The translations under genes were made by a program, and so were the position numbers. DNA of 7,380 nt, from NCBI GenBank assembly GCA_934663645.1, contig CAKUKR010000095.1, positions 1-7,380 of the forward strand, given 5' to 3'. This document shows, in pieces, positions 1 through 7,023 of this stretch. Every line of letters starts with the position of its first letter. The first letter of the stretch is position 1. Source of the stretch: an uncultured Muribaculaceae bacterium. GTDB taxonomy: Bacteria; Bacteroidota; Bacteroidia; Bacteroidales; Muribaculaceae. Under the pieces are notes generated by a model that did no database searches, had not been told where the DNA came from, and saw only the letters and a list, made by a program, of their open reading frames with translations.

Positions 1-2
1 GG

Positions 3-36
3 TTCTTCGTTATTCGGCGAAAAATTAGTAATTTCG
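3..36 (+). promoter_or_regulatory. Candidate Bacteroidetes-type promoter for dxr
   Basis: TTCG at 6-9 and TAATTTCG at 29-36 are separated by 19 bases. The Bacteroidetes primary sigma factor consensus is TTTG (or TTG), about 19-21 bases, then TAnnTTTG, so each box differs by a single T-to-C change. Transcription would begin near 41-44, leaving a short leader of about 10 bases before the dxr ATG at 53, with no Shine-Dalgarno-like sequence. This is pattern matching by eye. An open frame ending in TAG at 26-28 could instead be the tail of an upstream gene, in which case dxr may be read from further upstream. Confidence 0.35.
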
Positions 37-52
37 CATTTCAAACTACACC

Positions 53-1231
53 ATGGACAATCAGCCTAAGAGAATATCCATACTCGGCAGCACCGGGAGC
101 ATCGGGACGCAGACGCTGGACATCATTGCGGACAACCCGTCGCTGTTCCGTGCCGAGATACTGACTGCCAACCGCAACGCGGAGCTGGTGTGCCGTCAGG
201 CCCGTCAGTTCCGTCCGCGCATGGTCGTCATGGCAGACGATGAGGCGTACCGCCGAGTGAGTGACGACCTGTTCGGCACGAGCATCGAGGTGCGCGGCGG
301 CGCTGATGCAGTCACCGAAGCGGCTGCAGCAGATGATGCGGACACTGTCGTCACCGCGCTTGTCGGCTACAGCGGCCTTGTCCCCACACTTGCTGCCATA
401 GATGCCGGCAAGACTGTTGCCCTCGCCAACAAGGAGACACTCGTCGTGGGCGGCGAAATCGTCAACAGTCACCTGTCCTGCTCCAAATCGCGCATACTCC
501 CCGTTGACAGCGAGCACTCTGCCATATTCCAGTGCCTCAACGGCGAGCGCACCCGCGAGGCCTCGCGCATCATACTCACCGCAAGCGGCGGCCCGTTCCG
601 CACCCTGACTGCGGAGGAGCTGGAATGCGTCACTGTGGAACAGGCTCTGCGCAACCCCAACTGGGACATGGGTGCGAAAGTGACCATCGACTCGGCGTCG
701 ATGATGAACAAGGGGTTTGAGATGATTGAGGCTCATTGGCTCTTCGGCTGCCCGACGGACTGCATCGACATCGTGGTGCACCCGCAGTCGGTCATACACT
801 CCATGGTTGAGTTCCATGACGGCTCGGTAATGGCGCAGATGGCTGTACCCGACATGCACCTGCCTATACAGTACGCGCTCGGGTGGCCCGACCGCTTGCC
901 GGCACACCGCATGGAGCGGCTGTCGCTGTCGCGCTACGGCACTCTCACGTTTGAAGAGCCGGACAGGCGGAAATTCCCCCTGCTGCAATACGCCTTTGAC
1001 GCTATCGCAGCCGGAGGCAACAAGCCGTGCGTGCTCAACGCTGCCAACGAGATAGCCGTAGCTGCGTTTCTGCGCGGCGAGATACGGTTTACAGAGATGC
1101 CGGAAGTGGTTGCGCAGACCATGGCGGAAGAGGTTTTCATGCCGAGCATAACCCTCGGCGACCTGGTGCAGTCCAACAAGTCGGCACGCGCTCGCGCCGC
1201 AGAAATCGTCAAAAGAATACACAACAAGTAA
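53..1231 (+). CDS. dxr: 1-deoxy-D-xylulose 5-phosphate reductoisomerase (Dxr/IspC)
   Basis: Cytoplasmic enzyme that converts 1-deoxy-D-xylulose 5-phosphate to 2-C-methyl-D-erythritol 4-phosphate with NADPH, the second step of the MEP route to isoprenoids and the target of fosmidomycin. The 392 residues match the usual family length. The N-terminal Rossmann motif is GSTGSIG (12-18). The LANKETLVVGG stretch begins at 124. Metal and substrate residues are visible as PVDSEH (D152, S153, E154) and MMNKGFE (K220, E223), corresponding to E. coli D150/S151/E152 and K228/E231. ASGGPFR, NPNWDMGAKVTIDSASM, the HPQSVIHSMVEF block and the C-terminal NAANEIAVAAF are all present, so the gene appears intact. 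The ATG at 53 places the Rossmann motif at the normal distance. rseP follows 27 bases downstream, a pairing common in Bacteroidetes. Confidence 0.97.
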   Translation: MDNQPKRISILGSTGSIGTQTLDIIADNPSLFRAEILTANRNAELVCRQARQFRPRMVVMADDEAYRRVSDDLFGTSIEVRGGADAVTEAAAADDADTVVTALVGYSGLVPTLAAIDAGKTVALANKETLVVGGEIVNSHLSCSKSRILPVDSEHSAIFQCLNGERTREASRIILTASGGPFRTLTAEELECVTVEQALRNPNWDMGAKVTIDSASMMNKGFEMIEAHWLFGCPTDCIDIVVHPQSVIHSMVEFHDGSVMAQMAVPDMHLPIQYALGWPDRLPAHRMERLSLSRYGTLTFEEPDRRKFPLLQYAFDAIAAGGNKPCVLNAANEIAVAAFLRGEIRFTEMPEVVAQTMAEEVFMPSITLGDLVQSNKSARARAAEIVKRIHNK

Positions 1232-1258
1232 ATACACACACAACATCCCCGCACATTA

Positions 1259-2686
1259 ATGGAGACATTCCTGATCAAAGCAGCACAACTCATCCTCGCC
1301 TTTGCCATCCTTGTGATAATCCACGAGTTCGGGCATTTCCTATTTGCCCGCATCTTCGGCATCAAGGTCGAGAAGTTCTACATATTCTTCAATCCCTGGT
1401 TCTCGATAGTCAAATGGTTTCCGAAGCGGTACATCGGCATTTTCAACAAGAAGAAAAAGCTGTCGCAATACCGTGAGGAGGACGATGACACACCGGAAAA
1501 GAAGTCATTCTGGGGCAATACGGAATACGGCCTCGGCTGGCTTCCGCTGGGCGGCTACTGCAAGATAGCCGGCATGATAGACGAGTCAATGGACACGGAG
1601 CAGATGAAATCTCCGCCCAAGGACTGGGAGTTCCGCAGCAAGCCGGCATGGCAGCGGCTGTTGGTGATGGTGGCTGGCGTATTGTTCAACTTTATCCTCG
1701 CCATTGTCATCTACGCGGGCATCGTCTTTGTCGAGGGAGAGCAGTTTGTGCCGTTCAATGAGGCAAAAATGGGCATGGTATACTCGCCTGCAGCCCAGAG
1801 AGTCGGTTTCTGTGACGGTGATGTTCCGCTGGCTGCCGACGGCAAGGCTCTCGACGACCCGAACAAGGCGACCATTTCCATGGTGCAGGCATCGGAGGTG
1901 ACGGTGCTGCGCGGCGGCAAGGACACCGTCAAAATCAAGATACCCGAGAGATTAATCTTCCGCCTTGACGAGGAGATGAAAGCGGGCAAGACCAACATCA
2001 ACTTCATGACATACCGCCTCCCGGTGCGTGTGACACAAGTCGTTACTGGCGAGGGAGCAGCCAAAGGGGGCTTGATGACAGGCGACAGGATAGTAGCCGT
2101 TGACACGACTGCCACGCCGTCGCTCGACCGCTTCTTCCCCGCACTCGAAGGCAAGGGAGGCAAGGATGTGACGCTTACCATATTGCGTGCTGACAACGAC
2201 ACAGTCCGTACCAAAGTCCACCTGAACGATGCGGCCAAGATGGGCATCGGTCTCGAAATCGACCCCGCAGAGTTCTTCAAGTCGGAAAAGATAAGCTACA
2301 ACATTTTCCAATCCATACCGCGTGGCATCGAGCTCGGCGTGAACCGCCTGACTTCATACGTTTCCTCAATGAAGCTGATTTTTACCAAGGAGGGGGCGAC
2401 AAGCATCGGCGGTTTCGGCGCGATAGGCAGCATCTTCCCTGAAACGTGGAACTGGCTGGCGTTCTGGAATATAGCCGCGTTCCTGTCGGTGGCTCTCGCA
2501 TTCATGAATATACTGCCGATACCGGCGCTCGATGGCGGACACGTCCTCTTCCTGCTCTATGAGGTGGTATTCCGCCGCAAGCCGAGCGACAAGTTTCTCG
2601 AATATGCGCAATGGGTGGGCATGATACTGCTGCTGGGACTGCTCATCTACGCCAACGGCATGGACATAATCCGCCTGTTCAAATAA
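1259..2686 (+). CDS. rseP: RIP metalloprotease RseP (site-2 protease, M50)
   Basis: Inner-membrane zinc protease that cuts transmembrane segments; in E. coli it cleaves anti-sigma factor RseA and signal-peptide remnants. The substrate here is unknown. Membrane segment 1 (about 8-30) carries the catalytic HEFGH (22-26). A GYxxK-type strand reads LPLGGYCK (95-102). Segment 2 spans about 133-157. Periplasmic PDZ-like sequence follows: a degenerate first half (about 168-230) and a clearer domain at about 253-325 (TGEGAAKGGLMTGDRIVAV). Segment 3 ends in NILPIPALDGGH, giving the third zinc ligand D425. Segment 4 is at about 450-468. At 475 residues it is slightly longer than E. coli RseP (450). Part of the excess is a charged stretch between the active-site helix and the GYxxK strand (about 52-85). 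No Shine-Dalgarno is visible; the ATG at 1259 puts HEFGH at the expected depth. Confidence 0.95.
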   Translation: METFLIKAAQLILAFAILVIIHEFGHFLFARIFGIKVEKFYIFFNPWFSIVKWFPKRYIGIFNKKKKLSQYREEDDDTPEKKSFWGNTEYGLGWLPLGGYCKIAGMIDESMDTEQMKSPPKDWEFRSKPAWQRLLVMVAGVLFNFILAIVIYAGIVFVEGEQFVPFNEAKMGMVYSPAAQRVGFCDGDVPLAADGKALDDPNKATISMVQASEVTVLRGGKDTVKIKIPERLIFRLDEEMKAGKTNINFMTYRLPVRVTQVVTGEGAAKGGLMTGDRIVAVDTTATPSLDRFFPALEGKGGKDVTLTILRADNDTVRTKVHLNDAAKMGIGLEIDPAEFFKSEKISYNIFQSIPRGIELGVNRLTSYVSSMKLIFTKEGATSIGGFGAIGSIFPETWNWLAFWNIAAFLSVALAFMNILPIPALDGGHVLFLLYEVVFRRKPSDKFLEYAQWVGMILLLGLLIYANGMDIIRLFK

Positions 2687-2708
2687 CCTCTCAACGACAC
2701 ACAAGACC

Positions 2709-3893
2709 ATGGCATACAAGGATATAGTACTCAAGAAAGGAAAGGACGAATCGCTGCGGCGTTTCCACCCGTGGGTTTTCTCCGGAGCTGTCGCCCGCAT
2801 GGACGACGGCATCGAGGAGGGCGACCGCGTGCGTGTGGTGACTGCCGAGGGCGAGACCATCGGCATCGGGCATTTCCAGATAGGGAGCATCACCGTGCGC
2901 ATGCTCCAGTTCGGAGAGGGGGACATCGCCGCCGACTTCTATGCGCGGCGGCTGCGTGATGCTTTCGCGCTGCGCTGCTCGCTGGGGCTGATGCGCGAGG
3001 ACAACAACTGCTACCGTCTCGTGCACGGCGAGGGGGATTTCCTGCCGGGTCTCATCATTGACATCTACGGCGACACCGCCGTAATGCAAGCCCATTCGCC
3101 GGGCATGCACTTCGACCGCATGGCTATCGCTGACGCACTCACGGAACTCGACGGCGCGGGGGTACGCAATGTATACTACAAGAGCGAGACTACGCTCCCC
3201 TACAAGGCGCACCTCGACCCGCAAAACGACTATATCGTGGGCAAATATGACGGCTGCATCGCAGTCGAGAACGGGCTGCGCTTCAACATCGACTGGCTGC
3301 GCGGACAGAAAACCGGCTTCTTCATAGACCAGCGCGACAACCGCAGCCTGCTCGAGAGCTTCTCCAAAGGGCGCAACGTGCTTAACATGTTCTGCTACAC
3401 AGGCGGGTTCTCCGTATATGCCATGCGCGGAGGCGCACTGAAAGTGGACTCGGTGGACTCGTCAGCCAAGGCGGCTGCGCTCACCGACGCGAATGTGGAG
3501 GCCAACTTCCCCGGCGATACGCGCCACACCACACACGCCGTTGACGCATTCAAGTATCTCGCTGACATGCCCGCCGGCGCCTACGACCTCATCATCCTCG
3601 ACCCGCCGGCGTTTGCCAAGCACCGCTCTGCCATCAAGCGCGGGCTGATAGGCTACCGCCGGCTGAACGCCAAGGCTTTCGAGAAGATAAGCCCCGGCGG
3701 CATCCTCTTCACCTTCTCATGCTCACAGGCCGTCACACGCGAGCAGTTCCGCCTCGCGGTGTTCAGCGCGGCAGCGCAGTCGCGTCGCCATGTGCGCATA
3801 CTCCACCAGCTGTCACAGCCGGCCGACCACCCTATCGACATCTGCCACCCCGAGGGGGAATACCTCAAGGGGCTTGTCCTCTACGTCGAGTGA
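2709..3893 (+). CDS. Class I rRNA (cytosine-C5) methyltransferase, RlmI-like (COG1092)
   Basis: Predicted S-adenosylmethionine-dependent RNA methyltransferase of the RlmI family; E. coli RlmI makes m5C1962 in 23S rRNA. The 394 residues match RlmI (396). The N-terminus is a PUA-like RNA-binding domain (about 1-75, with the family landmark HPWVFSGAV at 20-28). The middle segment holds HGEGDFLPGLIID and the GQKTGFFIDQRDNR box. The Rossmann methyltransferase domain shows motif I VLNMFCYTGGFS (from 224), motif IV ILDPPAFAK (D298-P299-P300) and FSCSQ with C338, the position of the expected catalytic cysteine. It starts 22 bases after the rseP stop, suggesting cotranscription. Exact target base and paralogue identity cannot be fixed from sequence alone, so no gene symbol is given. 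Confidence 0.88.
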   Translation: MAYKDIVLKKGKDESLRRFHPWVFSGAVARMDDGIEEGDRVRVVTAEGETIGIGHFQIGSITVRMLQFGEGDIAADFYARRLRDAFALRCSLGLMREDNNCYRLVHGEGDFLPGLIIDIYGDTAVMQAHSPGMHFDRMAIADALTELDGAGVRNVYYKSETTLPYKAHLDPQNDYIVGKYDGCIAVENGLRFNIDWLRGQKTGFFIDQRDNRSLLESFSKGRNVLNMFCYTGGFSVYAMRGGALKVDSVDSSAKAAALTDANVEANFPGDTRHTTHAVDAFKYLADMPAGAYDLIILDPPAFAKHRSAIKRGLIGYRRLNAKAFEKISPGGILFTFSCSQAVTREQFRLAVFSAAAQSRRHVRILHQLSQPADHPIDICHPEGEYLKGLVLYVE

Positions 3894-3942
3894 CAGACGC
3901 AACCGCAAGAAACACAACACATAACATATAAAAATCAAATTC

Positions 3943-5964
3943 ATGAACAAACTTATTCCGACCATGATTCTGGGTTCTTGCATGACCCTGAGTCTCCACG
4001 CAGTCGAGAACAAGGATTTCAATTACCACGTTGACCGGTTCGCCGATATCGAGGTGCTCCGCTACGAGGTGCCTGACTTCAACAGCCTCTCACTGCAACA
4101 GAAAACGATGCTCTACTACCTCTCGCAGGCAGCACAAGCCGGCCGCGACATCATCTGGGACCAGCACGGCAAGTACAACCTGCAGATACGTCGCGTGCTC
4201 GAGGCCATCTACACCTCGTACAACGGCGACAAGAACTCCGCAGACTTCAAGGCCTTCGAGAAATACCTCAAGCAGGTATGGTTCGGCAACGGCATCTACC
4301 ACCACTATTCTACCGACAAGTTCACCCCCGAGTTCTCCAAGGAGTTCTTCATCGCGCAGGTGAAGGCTCTTCCGGACGACAAGCTGCACCTCTGCTGCAA
4401 GCAGACACGCGAGCAGCTCATCGAGACGCTCGTCCCCGTAATCTTCGACCCCACAATCCTCGCTAAGGGCGTGAACCAGGACGGCACACAGGACGTTGTA
4501 GCCACCTCTGCCTTCAACCTCTACGAGGGTGTGACACAGCAGGAAGTGGAAGACTACTACGCGAAAATCAAAGACCCCAACGACCCGACCCCCATATCAT
4601 ACGGCCTGAACGCCAAGGTGGTCAAGAAGGACGGCAAGGTGGTCGAGGAGAAATATCACCTCACAGGCCTCTACGGCCCGGCTATCGCGCAAATCATCTA
4701 CTGGCTTGACATGGCCAAGAACGTGGCTGAAAACGATGCGCAACGCCAGTACATCACCAAGCTCATCGACTTCTATGTGACCGGCGACCTCAAGCTCTTT
4801 GACGAGTACTCGATACTTTGGGCAGAGGACACCAAGAGCGACATCGACTTCGTGAACGGCTTCATCGAGAGCTACGGCGACCCCCTCGGCATGACCGGCT
4901 CTTGGGAGTCATACGTCAACTTCAAGAATGCCAAGTCGTCAGCCCGCACAGAGACCATCTCAAGCAACGCGCAGTGGTTTGAAGACCACTCTCCCGTTGA
5001 CCCGCGCTTCCGCAAGCCGCACGTCAAGGGCGTTTCAGCCAAGGTCATCACCGCTGCTATGCTCGCCGGCGACGCATACCCCTCTACGGCTATCGGCATC
5101 AACCTGCCCAACGCCAACTGGATACGCGCTGCTCACGGCTCCAAGTCGGTGACTCTCGAGAACATCACCGAGGCTTACGAAATGGCTTCGCACGGCAACG
5201 GCTTCAACGAGGAGTTCGTAATCGACGAGCCGACACGCAAGCTCATGGAGGACTACCTCTACATCACCGACATGCTCCACACTGACCTGCACGAGTGCCT
5301 CGGCCACGCTTCAGGCCAGCTCATGCCCGGCGTTGACCCCGATGCCCTCAAGGAGAACGGCTCGGCCCTCGAAGAGGCTCGCGCCGACCTGTTTGCGCTC
5401 TACTACCTCGCCGACCCGAAACTAATCGAGCTCGGCATACTCGACAACCCCGACGCTTACAAGGCCGAGTACTACAAGTATATGCTCAACGGCCTCATGA
5501 CGCAGCTCAACCGCATCGAGCCAGGCAAGGACATCGAGGAGGCCCACATGCGTAACCGCCAGCTCATCGCGCGCTATATCCTCGACAAGGGCAAGAAGGA
5601 CAAAGTGGTCGAACTCGTCAAGAAGAAAGGCAAGACTTTCGTCAAGATAAACGACTACAAGAAGATGCGCTCGCTCATCGCTGACCTCCTCGCCGAAATA
5701 CAGCGCATCAAGAGCGAAGGCGACTACAAGGCCGGCAACGACCTCATCAACAAGTATGCCGTCAAGGTTGACCCCAAACTCCACAAGGAGGTCCTCGAGC
5801 GCATACAGAAGCTAAACATCCCGCCATACCGCGGGTTTGTAAACCCGAGATACAACGTCACTTACGACGCTAACGGCAACATCACCGACATCACCCTCGA
5901 CTATACCGAGAGCTATGTTGACCAGATGCTCCGCCTCAGCCGCGACTTCTCAACCCTCAAGTAA
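3943..5964 (+). CDS. Dipeptidyl peptidase III (M49 family zinc peptidase), exported
   Basis: Zinc aminopeptidase predicted to release dipeptides from peptide N-termini. The 673 residues are close to the characterised Bacteroides thetaiotaomicron enzyme (about 675) and shorter than the human one. The hallmark M49 site is HECLGH at 450-455 (H450 and H455 zinc ligands, E451 catalytic). The second motif EEARAD is at 477-482, with E478 the expected third ligand. The spacing fits the family. Cysteine at 452 replaces the leucine of the eukaryotic HELLGH, as in the Bacteroides enzyme. Residues 1-20 look like a signal peptide: MNK, a hydrophobic stretch, and a possible cut after SLHA. An LGSC sequence at 10-13 resembles a lipobox but lies early in the hydrophobic core, so type I cleavage to the periplasm is preferred. 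The leader is A-rich with no Shine-Dalgarno, 49 bases after the methyltransferase gene. Confidence 0.93.
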   Translation: MNKLIPTMILGSCMTLSLHAVENKDFNYHVDRFADIEVLRYEVPDFNSLSLQQKTMLYYLSQAAQAGRDIIWDQHGKYNLQIRRVLEAIYTSYNGDKNSADFKAFEKYLKQVWFGNGIYHHYSTDKFTPEFSKEFFIAQVKALPDDKLHLCCKQTREQLIETLVPVIFDPTILAKGVNQDGTQDVVATSAFNLYEGVTQQEVEDYYAKIKDPNDPTPISYGLNAKVVKKDGKVVEEKYHLTGLYGPAIAQIIYWLDMAKNVAENDAQRQYITKLIDFYVTGDLKLFDEYSILWAEDTKSDIDFVNGFIESYGDPLGMTGSWESYVNFKNAKSSARTETISSNAQWFEDHSPVDPRFRKPHVKGVSAKVITAAMLAGDAYPSTAIGINLPNANWIRAAHGSKSVTLENITEAYEMASHGNGFNEEFVIDEPTRKLMEDYLYITDMLHTDLHECLGHASGQLMPGVDPDALKENGSALEEARADLFALYYLADPKLIELGILDNPDAYKAEYYKYMLNGLMTQLNRIEPGKDIEEAHMRNRQLIARYILDKGKKDKVVELVKKKGKTFVKINDYKKMRSLIADLLAEIQRIKSEGDYKAGNDLINKYAVKVDPKLHKEVLERIQKLNIPPYRGFVNPRYNVTYDANGNITDITLDYTESYVDQMLRLSRDFSTLK

Positions 5965-5987
5965 GCGAACACACGTTTCACCCGATA

Positions 5988-6025
5988 CAAAAGTCCTTGG
6001 GGCATGACCGCCCCGGGGACTTTTG
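5988..6025 (+). terminator. Strong hairpin terminator after the M49 gene
   Basis: Arms at 5988-6003 and 6010-6025 pair over 16 consecutive positions around a six-base loop (6004-6009). All are Watson-Crick except two central T-G pairs, which are G-U wobbles in the plus-strand RNA. The outer stem is an A-tract pairing with a T-tract (AAAAGTCC / GGACTTTT), the usual look of a rho-independent terminator. It begins 24 bases after the peptidase stop and ends 17 bases before the next start codon. Confidence 0.75.
5997..6025 (+). promoter_or_regulatory. Possible promoter for the AlkD-like gene, inside the hairpin
   Basis: TTG at 5997-5999 and GACTTTTG at 6018-6025 are 18 bases apart, resembling the Bacteroidetes TTG / TAnnTTTG pattern with one mismatch in the second box and a slightly short spacer. 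Transcription would start near 6030-6033, giving the AlkD-like gene a very short leader. The match lies in the descending arm of the terminator hairpin, so the same bases may serve both jobs. It could equally be a chance product of the terminator T-tract. Confidence 0.22.
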
Positions 6026-6042
6026 GCAAATAACAGCATGAC

Positions 6043-6477
6043 ATGACTGACACTGAACTGAACGAGACGCTGCGCGGCATCAAGCAGCAGTTTTTCGCAT
6101 ACCGCAACGGCATCCTCGCCGAGCAGCTGCGTGCCGCCGGCTCGCCCTGCCAGGTAATATTCGGGCTTAACGTGCCGCAGATAGCGGCCATAGCCCGGCA
6201 GCTCACACCCTCCGCAGAACTTGCCGAGGCATTGTGGGCAGACCGTAATGTGCGCGAATCGCGGCTGTTGGCGTGCTACCTGTTCCCTCGAGACACAGAC
6301 GCTGCACGCGCCGAGCAGCTGATGCTAGAGGTGCAGACTCCCGAGGAGGGGGACATGCTATGTTTCAGGCTGCTGAAACACTTGCCCGTGGCGCGGCTGT
6401 TGGCCGGCAAATACGCCTCCAGTAGTGACGTCCTGACCGCCTACACAGCCCGCTCGCTCACCCGTCACCTCGAATGA
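6043..6477 (+). CDS. Short AlkD-like HEAT-repeat protein (DNA alkylation repair family)
   Basis: A 144-residue all-helical protein resembling the N-terminal and middle part of Bacteroidales AlkD-like proteins. Landmarks are an N-terminal helix (ELNETLRGIKQQFFAYRNG), the FGLNVPQIAAIARQL segment (40-54) and LAEALWADRNVRESRLLACYLF (60-81), the HEAT helix with W65, E72 and R74 typical of this family. AlkD enzymes excise alkylated bases such as 3-methyladenine and 7-methylguanine and are usually about 220-240 residues. This one ends early, and a clear counterpart of the nWDlvD catalytic-aspartate helix is not visible; EEGDMLCFRLLKHLP occupies about that place. Glycosylase activity is therefore uncertain, and it may act as a DNA-binding or scaffold-like relative. 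An ATG at 6038 is in a different frame. It follows a terminator and probably forms its own unit. Confidence 0.72.
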   Translation: MTDTELNETLRGIKQQFFAYRNGILAEQLRAAGSPCQVIFGLNVPQIAAIARQLTPSAELAEALWADRNVRESRLLACYLFPRDTDAARAEQLMLEVQTPEEGDMLCFRLLKHLPVARLLAGKYASSSDVLTAYTARSLTRHLE

Positions 6478-6488
6478 CCCGAAACAAA

Positions 6489-6520
6489 CGCAGGGAGAAC
6501 CGTCGCCGGCTCTCCCTGTG
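6489..6520. terminator. Hairpin between convergent genes, possible bidirectional terminator
   Basis: The core arms CAGGGAGA (6491-6498) and TCTCCCTG (6511-6518) pair perfectly. After one A/C mismatch an inner CCG/CGG stem closes a four-base loop. It starts 11 bases after the stop of the AlkD-like gene. Read on the minus strand, the stem is followed by GCGTTTGTTTC, a modest T-rich tail; on the plus strand the tail (TGAATTTCC) is weaker. It sits where plus-strand and minus-strand coding converge and where GC content drops. Confidence 0.55.
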
Positions 6521-6640
6521 AATTTCCATTATAAACTATATCTAACCAAACTAACCTGAGATTTCCCTTCTCACGAAGAGTACTCTTACCAATTGCTTTA
6601 CCTATACAACGCCCCAGCCCCGAAATAGTTTGCACCGCCT
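6521..6640. other. Non-coding gap between convergent genes
   Basis: About 120 bases with no convincing gene. GC is lower than in the plus-strand genes to the left. The only structure noted is the 12-base perfect palindrome AAGAGTACTCTT at 6576-6587, too short and without a T-tract to be called a terminator. A TAGTTTGCACCGCC sequence near 6626 resembles a Bacteroidetes -7 box, but it points into the antisense side of the neighbouring gene and has no properly spaced -33 box. Confidence 0.5.
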
Positions 6641-7009
6641 CTAAACCGGCTCAACATCCTCCAGCTGTCTGATAATATCAATCAGTCGGTGGTCGTTAAT
6701 TTTCAGTTTTTCTATGAGGTCGATCGGCGACTCAAACGTCTTGATAATATTTGAGTCGGGAGAACTGATTAGGGCAGTATTATCGTCATATCGTAAACGG
6801 TATGTCTTTCCTCGATAAGAAAAACGCACATCATAGCCCAACACTGCAAAATCATAGAACAGCACACCCTCGGCTGTGGTTTTGTACCCCTCATGAGCAG
6901 AACCGTACAAGTTCCGATTAGGCGGGTATTTCACATTGTACGGATGACCATACAGGTCATAGCCTACATATTTTCTCGGATCATTTCCGGCAGTTATATC
7001 AGTTTTCAT
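6641..7009 (-). CDS. Hypothetical protein, 122 aa, tyrosine-rich, accessory
   Basis: I do not recognise the family. The 122-residue product has no signal peptide or membrane segment, so it is probably cytoplasmic. It contains 12 tyrosines, mostly in the first 75 residues, in a beta-rich looking N-terminal two-thirds (KYVGYDLYGHPYNVKYPPNR, then VLFYDFAVLGYDVRFSYRGK, then TYRLRYDD). A helical acidic C-terminus follows (SPIDLIEKLKINDHRLIDII, ending QLEDVEPV). This compact alpha/beta layout is like that of many small immunity or antitoxin proteins, but that is only a resemblance. The ATG at 7009 lies 14 bases after the stop of the upstream minus-strand gene, so they are probably cotranscribed. 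Base composition (about 38-40% GC in sampled lines) differs sharply from the genes to the left, suggesting horizontal acquisition. Confidence 0.7.
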   Translation of the reverse strand: MKTDITAGNDPRKYVGYDLYGHPYNVKYPPNRNLYGSAHEGYKTTAEGVLFYDFAVLGYDVRFSYRGKTYRLRYDDNTALISSPDSNIIKTFESPIDLIEKLKINDHRLIDIIRQLEDVEPV

Positions 7010-7023
7010 ATTTGCGTAACTTC

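Noticed and set aside
41..1246. A 401-codon open frame on the minus strand covering all of dxr
   Set aside because: It is the antisense shadow of a high-GC gene; its translation has no recognisable domain, while the plus strand carries every Dxr motif.
2691..3224. A 177-codon minus-strand frame opposite the methyltransferase gene
   Set aside because: Antisense shadow of a clearly conserved RlmI-like gene, with no domain signature.
3970..3981. LGSC lipobox in the M49 peptidase leader (residues 10-13)
   Set aside because: The cysteine is too close to the N-terminus for a normal lipoprotein signal and the hydrophobic core continues past it; a type I cut after SLHA fits better.
5832..5847. Inverted repeat CGGGTTT / AAACCCG with a two-base gap
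   Set aside because: It lies inside the M49 coding sequence, the loop is too small for a normal hairpin, and the codons read sensibly.
6593..6640. Possible plus-strand promoter ending in TAGTTTGCACCGCC
   Set aside because: The nearest TTG is about 29 bases upstream instead of 19-21, and the promoter would point into antisense of the 122-residue gene.
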